A stretch of 64,000 nt of DNA from Prasinococcaceae sp. CCMP 1430 (Eukaryota > Prasinodermophyta > Palmophyllophyceae > Prasinococcales > Prasinococcaceae), in contig RQSC01000062.1 in assembly GCA_013416795.1 (NCBI GenBank), positions 78,448-142,447 on the forward strand, read 5' to 3'. Shown one piece after another: positions 9,658 to 19,391 of the stretch (the stretch's first letter is position 1; every line of letters begins with the position of its first letter). The notes beneath the pieces were generated by a model that did not search any database, was not told the DNA's origin, and was given only the letters and a program-made list of their open reading frames with translations. The position numbers were made by a program, and so were the translations under genes.

Positions 9658-10389
9658 TCACCTGTAGCCCTTGCGCGGATCGTTGCCTCTAAACTGCCTG
9701 TAGCCGAACCACTCCTTGTCGCCTGGCCACTTGCCCTCTCCAGCGGGGAGCTCACCGCCCAGCGCGGCCTCCTCGTACCAGTCGTTGAACCCGCCTTCGA
9801 CGTAGGCCAGGTCCTCGTACCCAACCTGCGACAACTCGTAGGCAGCCATGAGCGCTTGAGAGCGCGTCGAGTCGAGCATGATCCCGTAACTGCCGCCGAG
9901 CGGGACGGCGTCACGCACGAGCGAGCCACCAAGCTGGTCGGCGAGGATGAGGGGCGCCCGCGTGTCCGGCAGCGCGGCAAGCGCTCCGCGCGTGAAGTTC
10001 GGGTCGCGCAGCTTGACACCGCCACGCAGGCCGATCGGTATGCCGAACTCCCACAGCGAGAGACCGAGCAGCCTGCGCAGCGGCGTGGAGTACGTGTACG
10101 GCAGGTTCACCGCGCCGGGCACTCGCCATTCGTCAAAGTCCGGGCCGAAACGTACGTCGACGAGCGTCGCGCCATGCTGCATGGCGGCCCACGCGTCTGC
10201 GGGCGCGAGCGCACGCACGCCGCGCTCGCGCAGGTACGCGTGCGTGAGGCTCCAATGTGGGCTGTCGCGCCCGAGCCCCGGGATGACCTCGGTGCTGCCT
10301 GGCGGCGGCGAGGCCTCGAGGCCGCGCTTGTACGCGGACGAGCACGCCGCGCGCGAGCGTCGCTGCCGCCGCCGTCGCCGCCACCGCGC
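9658..10389 (-). CDS. Rhodanese-like domain protein with Cys replaced by Asp
   Basis: The coding frame ends at TGA 9658 and is open upstream to the N at 10390. It has about 240 residues of clear protein. The rhodanese fold is recognisable from ALAPADAWAAMQHGATLVDVR (first strand), FDEWRVPGAVNLPY, the active-site-loop region GSYGIMLDSTRSQALMAAYEL, and VEGGFNDWYEE. In catalytic rhodaneses the loop has a Cys where this protein has Asp (LDSTRS), so thiosulfate sulfurtransferase activity is unlikely. Many plant plastid and thylakoid rhodanese proteins are non-catalytic. An Arg-rich, Ser/Ala-containing N terminus may be a transit peptide. The start is not resolved: a minus-strand ATG at 10427 is in another frame and would join only if the N hides an indel. 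Confidence 0.75.
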   Translation of the reverse strand, partial: ARWRRRRRQRRSRAACSSAYKRGLEASPPPGSTEVIPGLGRDSPHWSLTHAYLRERGVRALAPADAWAAMQHGATLVDVRFGPDFDEWRVPGAVNLPYTYSTPLRRLLGLSLWEFGIPIGLRGGVKLRDPNFTRGALAALPDTRAPLILADQLGGSLVRDAVPLGGSYGIMLDSTRSQALMAAYELSQVGYEDLAYVEGGFNDWYEEAALGGELPAGEGKWPGDKEWFGYRQFRGNDPRKGYR

Positions 10390-10390
10390 N
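10390..10390. other. Single ambiguous base (N) at a gene break
   Basis: The N lies in the 5' part of the rhodanese gene, 40 bases from the start codon of the divergent helicase gene. The rhodanese frame loses its initiator here, which suggests the true base count at this point is not one. Confidence 0.85.
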
Positions 10391-10429
10391 CCACGGGCCT
10401 CGCGCTGTTCGGACGCACTGCGCTCATCT

Positions 10430-13400
10430 ATGGGTGCGGCGCGCTCGGCGAGCAGGTCGCGCGGCGGCGGCCAGCGTTGGTGGGACCCTGAGTGGCGAGC
10501 GCAGCGCCTCGGCGGCGGCGGCGGTGGCGGGCGCACCGAGCTCGATGAGGCGGCGATGTGGGAGCGGCTGTCGGAGCTCGCCCGCGGAAGCAGCGGGAGC
10601 GAGGAGCTCGTCTTGCGTGAGAACTACGGCAGGGACGGCGCAGCGCGTATCGCGCAGCTCGCGGCGCAGGCCGGGTTGCACTTCAGGTCGTATGGCAGCG
10701 GGCGCGCGACTGTGCTGGTGGCGAGCACGCAGCCGCTCCCGTCGTATCGCGCCGACCTCGTCGTGGCAGGTGGCGGGCGGCGCAGCGTGGTGCCTGTGGA
10801 TGAGCGCGAGGTGCGAGCGCGTTTCGATGCGCTCGCGCGCAGCGGGGGCGAGCTCGTGCTGCGCGAGAACTTCGGCCGAGAAGGCGCCGCGTTCGTGGGC
10901 GAGCTCGCCGCTCGCGCGGGGTTGCACTTCCGCTCGTACGGCAAGGGTATCAACACGGTGCTCGTAGCGAGCACCGAGCCCCTTCCCAACTATAGGGCGG
11001 ACCTCGACGCGAGGCACGGCACCAAGCAGGCTGAAGTCTCCATATCCGGCGCGGACGCGCACCGCCTGGAGGCAGCGCTTGAGAGGGTGCAGAGGAGCTC
11101 GGTACTCGGCGACGTGGGCGCGGGCCGCGCGGGCAGCTCGGGTGCACACGCGGGGGAAACGCCTGTGGGTGAGCCAGGGAGCGGCGCAGCGACGGAGGCC
11201 GGCGGCACGCGCGGGTACGTGCCGCCGCACATGCGGGAGCGCAAAGCACGTGGAGCAGACGCGAGCAATGGTGTGGTCGCGGATGTGCCAGACAACTGGG
11301 ACAGCGACGGCGGCGCGGCAGCGACGGTCGCGACGCCCGGAGCGGACGCCGGAGCGCCCCCCAAGCCCACCGCCACAGCTGCATCGCGCGAGGCCTCACA
11401 GCAACTGCAGGAGCGCCAGCGCGCGGCGCTGCAGTCGCCTGCCGCGCGGCGCATGCTGGACTTCCGGCGAAAGCTGCCCGCCTTCGACGCAAAGGCGCGC
11501 TTGCTCGAAGCGGTTGCGTCGCACCAGGTGGTGGTCGTGAGCGGAGAGACGGGCTGCGGCAAGACGACGCAGCTCCCGCAGGTAAGTTTCTGAGGGCGCA
11601 TGTTCGCGTGCGCGCGTGCGTATGCGCTGTGTGTGCGGGCAGGTCCGTGTCCTTGCGAGCCTCCACGACCGGCCTGACTGACGGAATCCCGCCCCACCCC
11701 ACGCAGTTCCTGCTCGAGGAGGCGATCGAAGCGGGCAAGGGCGGCGAGACGTCCATCGTGTGCACACAGCCGCGCCGGATTGCCGCGATGAGCGTCGCGC
11801 AGCGCGTGGCAGACGAGCGCAGCGAGCGCCTGGGTGACATCGTTGGCTATCAGGTGCGCCTCGAAGCCAAGCGCTCGGACAGCACCCGGCTCCTCTTCTG
11901 CACGACCGGCGTCCTCCTGCGCAAGCTGGCTCAGGACAGGGCGCTCACCGGCACGACGCACATCATCGTGGATGAAATCCACGAGCGAGGGATGTATGAG
12001 GATTTCCTTCTGATTGTGCTGCGTGACTTGCTGCCCATGCGCCCCGACTTGCGCGTGGTACTCATGAGCGCCACGCTCAACGCCGACACGTTCTCGGCGT
12101 ACTTCGGCGGGTGCCCGACGCTGCACATCCCAGGCTTCACGTTCCCGGTGGACGTGCGCTACCTTGAGGACATTGTCGAAGCGACCGGCCACACGTTCAT
12201 GCCACAGCAGCAGCAGCAGCAGTCGTGGCGTGGCGGCGGTGGCGGCCGCGGCCGCGGTGGAGGCAGGGGGCGGGGCGGGAGCTGGCGGCGAGGTGGGGAC
12301 CAAGTTGCGCTGCATCATCAGCCGGGCGCGGATGCGGACGCGCGCGGGCCCGAGAGCGAGTACGCCTCGCCCGACTTCCTTTCTCGGTACTCAGAAGCCA
12401 CGGCGCGCAGCATGCGGGGATGGAGCGAGGACGATATGTTCGACCCCGACATCGTGGTTCGTGCCATCGAGCACATCCACGCAGACCTGGGCCCGGGCGC
12501 TGTGCTGGTCTTCCTGAGCGGGTGGGACGAAATATCGAAGGTCCTCGACGGATGTCGGGACTCGCCCGTGCTGCGCGGGTGCCAGCTCCTGCCATTGCAC
12601 GGCGGCATCCCGACCGAGCAGCAGCGCCAGGTCTTCGCCCGCCCGCCCGAGGGGCAGCGCAAGGTCATCCTCTCCACCAACATTGCGGAAACCTCGATCA
12701 CCATCGACGACATCGTGTACGTGGTCGACGGAGGGAAGTCGAAGCAGACCTCGTACGATGCGCTCAACAAGCTCGCTGTGCTGCAGCCCGACTGGGTGTC
12801 GAAAGCCGCCGCACACCAGCGCAGGGGCCGAGCGGGGCGCGTGCAGGCTGGCACGTGCCTGCGGCTGTACCCGCGCTGGCTGCACGACGGCAAGCTCATT
12901 GAGCACACACCACCTGAGCTGCTGAGGACTCCGCTGGAAGGGCTCATCCTACAGATCAAGTCGCTCGGGATGCCGTGCGCGAAGTCCTTCCTGAGCAACG
13001 CGCTCGAGCCGCCGGAGCCGCGTGCGGTGGACAACGCGCTCGACCTGCTGGAGACGATCGGCGCCATCGAGTTGGTCGCTGGCAGCGCTCGGAGCGCGCC
13101 TGCGGGTGGCGAGCGGCTGACTTCTCTGGGCCGCCACTTGGCTACGCTGCCGGTGGATCCGCGCGTGGGGAAGATGCTCGTGATCGGCGCCGTCTTCGGC
13201 CAAGCTGAGGCTGCCGCAGCTATGGCAGCCGCGCTGGCCTACCGCGATCCGTTCGTGCTACCGATGGACAAGAAGGCGCAAGCGGACGCCGCGAGGGAGC
13301 GCATGGCCGCTGGCACGGTCTCCGACCACGTTGCGCTGCTCAACGCGCTCGTCGGCTTCCAGGAGGCGCGCGCCAGGTACGGCAGGGGAGGCGCGGAGCG

Positions 13401-14163
13401 ATACGCGCGCGAGAACTTCCTGTCGTCGCGCACGCTGGGCATGATCGAGGACATGGCCGACCAGTTCATGTCGCTCTTGCGCGACATCGGCTTTGTGAGC
13501 TCGCGAGGCGGCCGCAGGGGGTTTGGAGGGAGCACCCTCAAGCGCCTGGACGCCTCGTCGCCGGAGCTGCCGCTCATGCGCGCGATCGTCGCGGCGGGGC
13601 TGTACCCCTCGGTGGCGGCGGTAGGCGGCAAGCGCTTCCGCACCAAATTTCACACGCGGGAGGATGGCGGGGCCGTCGAGGCGCATCCGTCGAGCATCGC
13701 GAGCCGCACGGCCGCGGTGGACTTCGCGCACGACTGGCTCGTGTACGGCGAGAAGGTGAAGACTGCCAACATATTCCTGCGGGATTCGACCATGGTGAGC
13801 AACTACACGCTGCTGCTCCTGGGTGGCGCCATGGACGCGCGCATCGACGAGCGCTCGGGTGACACGACGTACGCGCTGCTCGGCGGGTACGTGCAGTTCA
13901 CCGTGGACTCGCGCACGGCGCAGCTCGTGGGCGCGCTGCGCGCGCGCCTGGATGAGCTGCTCGCTGCCAAGCTGGCCGACGCGCGGCTGGACGTCGGGCC
14001 TGGCGGGCGCGAGATCGTGCACGCCATCGATGAGCTCCTTCGCTCCGAAAGCGCCCGCGCGGACGCGCGGCGCGACTACGAGAGGCAAGAACTCGAGCGG
14101 CGCACGGCGGAGAGGCGCCAGAGGAGGGAGGGCAGGTACCAGCGCCAAGAGCAGCGGTACTGA
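10430..14163 (+). CDS. DEAH-box RNA helicase, DHX36/DExH3-like, with duplicated N-terminal module
   Basis: Two exons, 10430-11581 (CAG|GTAAGT) and 11707-14163 (after CCACGCAG), join in phase 0 to give 1202 residues. Helicase motifs are all present: GETGCGKTTQLPQ (I, ~372), TQPRRIAA (Ia), DEIHERG (II, ~473), SATLNA (III), LVFLSGWDEI, STNIAETSITIDD (V) and QRRGRAGR (VI). The helicase-associated winged-helix/ratchet and OB-fold regions follow, with VYGEKVKTANIFLRDSTMVS. The N-terminal WWDPEWRAQ and PLPNYRADLDARHGTKQAEV segments match plant DExH3-type helicases. Residues ~40-185 contain that module twice (ELVLREN..GR.GAA, AGLHFRSYG.G, VLVAST.PLP.YRADL). Gly/Arg-rich inserts (SWRGGGGGRGRGGGRGRGGS) interrupt the core after ~545. 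Likely role: 3'-5' remodelling of structured RNA. The start codon faces the rhodanese gene. Confidence 0.92.
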
Positions 14164-14265
14164 CCTGCGGCCCGCGCGGAGATGCGACGTCTCTATTAAT
14201 ATTAGTCAAATGGTCGCCGTGCGAGGTCGCGCAGGCCCCAGCGCAGCCCAGCGATCGCGCGCGCG

Positions 14266-15186
14266 TCACGCCACCGCCTCGACCTTCCACACCATGGGGG
14301 CGCTGGGCGCGGCGTCCATGTCGACGGGCGCGACCTGCAGCGCGAGCACGCACACGCCCTCCTCGCACGCGCTTAGCTTGGCCATCTCGGTGATGGTGCG
14401 CCCCGCCTCGGTGCCCGCGCGCTCCTCCTGCTCCGCAGTGGGGCCGGTGCTGCGCGCGGGCAGGCCGAACCACTCGCGGTGCGCGGCGAGCGGCCCCCCG
14501 TCGTCCTCCCTGTCGACCGACGGCAGCTCTGTCACGAGGTGGCGCGCGGCGGGGAAGAGCTCTCGCAGCGTCCGCACGCACGCCTGCGTGAGGTAGGGCG
14601 GGTTGCTGCCGCTGTAGTCCGTCGCGTACCCGCCAGGCTCCGCCTGCGTGCGCAGCATGACCGCGCCGCACGAGCGCATCGCCTCGGCCGCTCGCCCTGG
14701 GAGGACGCCCGCCAGCGCGGCGAGCGCGCCCGCCGCCCTCGCCGCGGCCTGACGCGCCGCCTCGGCTGAGTACACTCGATCGGCAGCGTCGGCTTTGCAC
14801 TCCCCCGGCTGCGACTCCGCGTCGCCGCTCTCGCGCAGCGGTACCGCGCGTAGCGCGAGCACCGCAGCGGCGCACGGCGCGCCGATGGGCTCGGCCGCGT
14901 CGAGCGCCATGAGCGTGGGCCTGCCGGCGCGCGCGACGTGCGCGGCCGTCTCGGTGTGCGTGCCGCAGGCGTGCGCGCAGCACGACAGCGTGTAGCAGTT
15001 TACGTTGGCGCCGCCGGCGACCGTGCACACCGGCGCCGCCGAAGCCCTGCCAATGCCAAACGCGCGCGGCATGCGCAGCGGCTCGAACGGCGCGACGGCG
15101 AGCGCGCACCGCTCCGCGGCGGCCGCGGACGCGTCCGCTCGCAGCGCGACGCCCCCCAGCTCGAACTCGAGGCGCGCGCGAAGCAT
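14266..15186 (-). CDS. Cyclase-family metal-dependent hydrolase (kynurenine-formamidase-like)
   Basis: A single exon of 306 residues from ATG 15186 to TGA. The metal-binding signature of the cyclase/arylformamidase family (HxGTHxDxPxH) appears near residue 70 as CAHACGTHTETAAHV, with Glu where most members have Asp. Downstream blocks VTELPSVDREDDGGPLAAHRE and TITEMAKLSACEEGVCVLALQVAPVDMDAAPS are, from memory, characteristic of a bacterial (Bacteroidetes-type) branch of the family with a GTHTEC.GH motif. The family hydrolyses amide or lactone bonds with a divalent metal. The substrate here is unknown, and kynurenine formamidase is only a family-level analogy. No transit peptide is obvious. The gene converges with the helicase (100-base spacer) and could be a horizontal acquisition. 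Confidence 0.75.
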   Translation of the reverse strand: MLRARLEFELGGVALRADASAAAAERCALAVAPFEPLRMPRAFGIGRASAAPVCTVAGGANVNCYTLSCCAHACGTHTETAAHVARAGRPTLMALDAAEPIGAPCAAAVLALRAVPLRESGDAESQPGECKADAADRVYSAEAARQAAARAAGALAALAGVLPGRAAEAMRSCGAVMLRTQAEPGGYATDYSGSNPPYLTQACVRTLRELFPAARHLVTELPSVDREDDGGPLAAHREWFGLPARSTGPTAEQEERAGTEAGRTITEMAKLSACEEGVCVLALQVAPVDMDAAPSAPMVWKVEAVA

Positions 15187-16255
15187 CGCCGGACGAGAGC
15201 GCGCCGGCTCGCGGAGAGCGAGGGGGGGCGGTGGAGGTGCGGGCAGGGAGGGAGATCCCACCCTCTCTCCTCCCGTGCCCGCCCGCCCGCCCGCCCGCCT
15301 GCCTGCCTGCCTGCCTGCCTGCCTCCCTCTCCCCACACCCGCCTCCACCTCTGCGCGCGCGCGAGAGCCCGTGTTCTGGCGCCCGTTTTCCCCCCCCCCT
15401 TCCCGGCGCACCCACCTCTTGCGCGCCCGTCCGCGTTTTCCCCTATTCACCCGCATGGCCCGCCCGGGGAAACATTCTGAAACGGGGGAAGCGGCGAATT
15501 GCAGCAGGGGCGCGCATTCGCGCTGCCGGTTTCGACGATGGGGCGCGTCGATCGACTGCGGATGGTTTTGACGAGTCGATCGGAGTCGGGCGCAGGGCAA
15601 CGTTGCGAGCTTGGTGGGAAGCCGACGGGCGGACGGAGGGATCGCGCGCGCGAACCCGAACCTCTCAATGCGTATTTTGGGTTTATTATTAGGGTGTGAT
15701 TTTGGAGCGCGAGCGCCGGGCGCTGCTGCGCCCGGGTCGCCACTGGACGAAAACGAGAGGCGAACCCGGTCCGAAGCTTGCATCTCCGGTCTCTTCCCCC
15801 GGCAGGCGCCCGACTGACCGTGGTACCGCACCACCTCCGGCGGTACGAATCCTGGTGGTCGTCGCGGGCGGACTCCCATTCGGCCCCGTGGCGCTCCTCC
15901 CACCCACCCATCAGTCTCCGCATGAAACTGTCCTCATGCATGTGTTCGCGGGGCTCGCTGGGGCTGTGGATTCCCTCTGTGTCTGCCCCTTGGCGCACCC
16001 AAGGGAACCCGCGACGCGCGCGCGCGCGCCCTCGGCGGCCCCACGATTGAGCCCCGGCGCGGACTGCCGGATTGCGCGGATTCCAAACGTGGGGCGCTGC
16101 CGCGGCGCCCCGCGGAGTCGGCGGGGCGCCTGCGGGCCTCGTCGCTGCGCTCGCTCCGTGCGCCTCGCCCGTGCCAGGGCGACGCGCAAGTGCGCGCCAC
16201 CGCCGGGGCTGCTGGCTCCGCTGCTGCTGGAAACGGCGGAGGCGCCGCCGGCATC
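15187..16255. promoter_or_regulatory. Divergent intergenic region with tetranucleotide repeats
   Basis: About 1070 bases between the divergent cyclase and AP-3 sigma genes. Besides the CCCG/CCTG repeat, it holds an AT-richer patch around 15660-15700 (gcgtattttgggtttattattagggtgtgat). Several open frames are present, but none has a recognisable domain. Confidence 0.4.
15277..15324 (+). repeat. Compound tetranucleotide microsatellite (GCCC)n(GCCT)n
   Basis: About five GCCC units are followed directly by about seven GCCT units in the intergenic region upstream of the cyclase gene. A compound repeat of this kind is expected to be length-polymorphic. Confidence 0.85.
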
Positions 16256-16502
16256 ATGATCAGTTGGGTGGTGGTCGTCAACAACGTTGGCGTGCCGCGG
16301 CTCACGCGCTTCTACGGGCAGCCGAGCGTCCCGGAGCAGCGGCGGATCATCGACGCGGCCTTCAGGACCATCGCGGGGCGGCCCGAGGGTGCGTGCGCGC
16401 GCCCGGCGTGCGCGCGCGCGAAGGCGGGGTTGGAAGAAGGGGGCGAAGGGCAGCGGCCAGGCGCACGGCAATCGGAGCCTCGTTTGGTCGGACGATGCTC
16501 CC

Positions 16503-16556
<54 letters not shown>

Positions 16557-17026
16557 AAGCGGATGCCGAGACTCCTGGGACCCCACGGACGCGACAGCGT
16601 TGGATCCTCGCTACCACTTCTATCATTCCCTCGCTGACCACCAAGCTTCCCGCAGGCGTGTGCTCGTTCGTGGAGGACGAGGAGACCTTCGGCAAGGGCA
16701 TGCGCGTCGTGTACCGCGTCTTCGCGACGCTGTACTTCGCGGTGTGCGTCGACGAGGCCGAGAGTGAGCTGGGCATCGTCGACCTCATCCAGGTCTTCGT
16801 GGAGACCCTCGACCGCGTGTTCGACTCGGTGTGCGAGCTCGACATCATCTTCAACTGGGAGAAGGCCGGCACCGTGCTCGACGAGATGGTCTGCGGCGGC
16901 ATGGTGGTGGAGACGAGCTCCGGCGCCGTCCAGGCGAACTACGGCGACATACAGCGGCACATCAAGCAGGACGCCTCCGGCTCGCAGAGCTTGCAGGCAG
17001 GCCGGGCAGCGCCCAGGCGAGGGTGA
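16256..17026 (+). CDS. AP3S: AP-3 adaptor complex sigma subunit
   Basis: Exons 16256-16388 (GAG G|GTGCGT) and 16656-17026 (after TTCCCGCAG) join G|GC to give 167 residues. The start MISWVVVVNNVGVPRLTRFYG is the conserved longin-fold N terminus of small adaptins (MI.a.LvfNN.GkPRL.kFY). The second exon gives VCSFVEDEETFGKGMRVVYR, YATLYF-like FATLYFAVCVDEAESELGIV, DLIQVFVETLDRVFDSVCELDIIF and LDEMVCGGMVVETS. These match the sigma-3 class (AP-3) better than sigma-1/2, because of the SELGI(L/V)DLIQVFVETLD block and the GGMV.ET motif. AP-3 sorts cargo from endosomes or Golgi to lysosome/vacuole-type organelles. The intron carries a ~51-base poly-C run just upstream of the acceptor. The last ~25 residues are unlike other sigma-3 proteins. 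Confidence 0.95.
16504..16554 (+). repeat. Poly-C homopolymer (~51 bases) inside the AP-3 sigma intron
   Basis: An uninterrupted run of about 51 C lies in the 267-base intron of the AP-3 sigma gene, about 100 bases before the CTTCCCGCAG acceptor. It may act as a polypyrimidine tract. The exact length is likely unreliable in the assembly. Confidence 0.9.
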
Positions 17027-17676
17027 GGGCGGCGGCGGACCCCGCCCTCTCCCTCCCCTCCGGGGCGCGCGCGTTGCGCGGCGTCACTCGAGAGGCGCGA
17101 TGGATTCACTATCGCCCGCGGCCGTCGCGACGCCCCCGCCCGCGTGCGCCCGCCCGGGCGGGCCTCGCGCGCTCCCTCGCGCGCTGCGCCCCTCCGCTCG
17201 GAGGTTACGGTTGGTACAGTTAATATTGGAGCACGTAGATTGTTTTAGGGTTGCAGTCGTGGTCCGCGCGCTCGCGCTCGGGCGGCGGCGGCAGTGCTCC
17301 CAGCAGGCCTCGGCGCGGTGGTCGGCGCATTGCTAGTCGCGCGGGCGCTCCCCAAGCCAGCCCAGTGGTGCACGGTTGTCGAAGTCTTGTATGCAGGTGC
17401 CCTATACCCTGCTGGTTAAGTGCACCCCTTGCAAAAAGTTCGCGCGCGCGTTGTTCGCTGCAGCGCTCCGGCCTAACAAGACGTGTCTGGTTCTTTCCGG
17501 GTTGGGCTGTTGTGTGTGTGTGTCGCGAAAGAATTGTGTGTGGTGTATGCTACAGAGCCGTCGATCCCCTCGACGCTTCCCGTTGCTCCCCTTCTGACCC
17601 CAGTCAGTCTGACCCCTGACCCTCCCCCCCCCCTTTCCTTACCCTCTCCCCCCCCTCTTCCCCCCCAGCTCGTCCC
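17027..17676. other. Convergent 3' intergenic region
   Basis: About 650 bases between the stop codons of AP-3 sigma (plus) and the aminotransferase (minus). Near 17215-17245 a short AT-rich segment (acagttaatattggagcacgtagattgtttt) may serve 3'-end formation. From 17615 to 17670 there is a strongly pyrimidine-rich run (C-runs interrupted by T) ending in CCCCCCAG, which on the plus strand looks like a splice acceptor although no exon follows on that strand. Confidence 0.4.
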
Positions 17677-19035
17677 TCAGCACTCGGCGAACTGCTCCTT
17701 GACGGCGGCCAGGCCGGCGTCGAAGGCCTTCAGCACCTGCTCGACGTCTCTGGCGTCGTGCGCCGCCGACAGGAAGAAGTTGTGCGTCGGGTGGATGAGC
17801 ACGCCCTCGTCAATGACCTTGGTGGCAAAGGCAACGGAGCGTGGCCGGTCGCGCGTGTTGCCAGCCTCGGCCATGTCGGCGTCGAAGGTGATGATGGGCA
17901 TCGTGTGCGGCCCGGTCACCTGCGCGGCGACGCCGTGCTTCTGCGCGAGCGCGCGGAAGCCGTTGCAGATGTCGTCGCCGGCCTTGTGCATGCGCTCCAG
18001 CGCGTCGGACTCCTTGACGATGCGGAGCACCTCCAGGGCGGCCGCCATCGGCGCGGGCGACACCCAGTAGGTGCCCGTCGAGAAGATCTTCGCCGCGGCG
18101 TCCTTGCAGATGTCCTTGCCGACCATGGCCGAGAAGGGGTGGCCGTTGGCGATGGACTTGCAGTGCACGCTGATGTCGGGCTGCACGCCCAGCGGCGCCC
18201 ACGATCCCCGCGCGTCGATGCGCAGCGTGCAGCGGATGTCGTCGAGCACGAGGAGCGCGCCGGTGCGGTCGGCGAGGTCGCGGCAGGCCTGCGCGAACTC
18301 CTTGGTGGGCATCTGCGCCGGGGCGGCGAGCGGGTAGCTGAAGCCGCCCGCGAAGATGCCGGCCAGGTCGTCGCCGGCGGCCTCCGCGGCCTTGTGCAGC
18401 GACTCGACGTCGTTGAAGACGTAGTTGATCTGGTGGGCGTGGTCCTCGGGGAGCACGCCGGGCATGCCCTCGTGCCACGGGGCGGGCGTGCCGTGGTAGG
18501 CGCCGCCCTCGACGAGCAGCACGCGCTTCTTGGTGTGCGCGCGGCAGATGAGGCGCGCGATCGAGGTCGTGTCCGAGCCGTTCTTGGCCATGAGCGCCCA
18601 GTCGGCGTGGGGGAAGAACGACACGAGCTCCTCGGCGAGCTCCACCGAGCGCTCGGTGGGGCCGCTCAGGCACGCGCCCACGGTGGCCTGCGCGTTGACC
18701 GCGCGCTCGACCGAGGGGTGCGCGTAGCCCAGGAAGTTGCAGCCGAAGCCGCACATGAGGTCGACGAACTCGCGGCCGTCGGCGCCGAGGAGGCGCGCGC
18801 CGTAGCCGCGCTCGTAGAAGGCCGGCGCGCCGAGCTGCGTGAGCGCCGCCATGGGCGTGCGCGTCCACTTGAGGCCCGGGAAGACGGCACCCGCGCGCTT
18901 CGCGAGCTCCTCGTCGACGGCGGGCGAGGGCGGGTCGGTGCGCCCCTTGGCCATCTGCAGGGTCGATCCGCCGCAGTTGCTGGGCGCGGCCGCCGCCGTG
19001 GCGGCGGCGGTCGCGGAGATGAGATGCGGAGGCAT
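17677..19035 (-). CDS. Class III PLP aminotransferase, glutamate-1-semialdehyde aminomutase-like
   Basis: A single exon of 452 residues from ATG 19035 to TGA. Class III aminotransferase features: the RLLGADGREFVDLMCGFGCNFLGYAHP entry, PLP-phosphate-binding AKNGSDTTSIARLICRAHT, the Gly-rich LLVEGGAYHGTPAPWH, LLVLDDIRCTLRI (Asp pairing with the pyridine nitrogen; most relatives have DEV rather than DDI), and the Schiff-base lysine in SVHCKSIANGHPFSAMVGK. FSTGTYWVSPAPMAAAL is the conserved FxGTxxxNPxAMAAAxA-type block of glutamate-1-semialdehyde aminomutases. The LDDI and CKSIANGHP variants make it a side branch rather than the canonical HemL of tetrapyrrole synthesis. The first ~30 residues (Ala/Ser-rich, few acidic) could be a transit peptide. 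The substrate is undetermined. Confidence 0.88.
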   Translation of the reverse strand: MPPHLISATAAATAAAAPSNCGGSTLQMAKGRTDPPSPAVDEELAKRAGAVFPGLKWTRTPMAALTQLGAPAFYERGYGARLLGADGREFVDLMCGFGCNFLGYAHPSVERAVNAQATVGACLSGPTERSVELAEELVSFFPHADWALMAKNGSDTTSIARLICRAHTKKRVLLVEGGAYHGTPAPWHEGMPGVLPEDHAHQINYVFNDVESLHKAAEAAGDDLAGIFAGGFSYPLAAPAQMPTKEFAQACRDLADRTGALLVLDDIRCTLRIDARGSWAPLGVQPDISVHCKSIANGHPFSAMVGKDICKDAAAKIFSTGTYWVSPAPMAAALEVLRIVKESDALERMHKAGDDICNGFRALAQKHGVAAQVTGPHTMPIITFDADMAEAGNTRDRPRSVAFATKVIDEGVLIHPTHNFFLSAAHDARDVEQVLKAFDAGLAAVKEQFAEC

Positions 19036-19391
19036 GGCGTGTGCGCGGGGTCGGCGCGCTCGCGCGGGGGGCGCGGTGCGCGCTCGGCGACGAGCGCGGA
19101 CCCGACTCTCCGCGCGGCGAAGCGCGCGCGAGAGCGAGCGAGCGAGAGCGGCGCAGCTCCGCGAGCGAGGACGCCCCCGCGGCGAATTCGCGCATTCGCG
19201 GCGAATCCGACCCCGCGAATCCGACCGCGCCTGCCTTTTCCCCCTTTGCGGCCGGCGGGTCGGCCGCGCGCGTCCCCGGGAAGGACTCCCGGAACGGAAG
19301 GACTCCCGGAACGGCGCGCGCGAAACGCGCGCGGCGCCGCGGTTTGAACGGGCGCGCGCGCGCGCGCAATTGCGGTTTCGGTCCCACTCAC

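Noticed and set aside
12197-13067. Minus-strand frames antisense to the helicase
   Set aside because: Shadow of helicase codons. The plus strand has all helicase motifs.
15187-15480. CRISPR-like array at the GCCC/GCCT repeat
   Set aside because: Simple tetranucleotide microsatellite with no spacers. Eukaryotic context.
17376-17597. Small Cys-rich plus-strand frame between AP-3 sigma and the aminotransferase
   Set aside because: No conserved domain, sits in a convergent 3' region and ends in low-complexity sequence.
17758-19347. Long plus-strand frame antisense to the aminotransferase
   Set aside because: Mirror of a conserved PLP enzyme. No independent signature.
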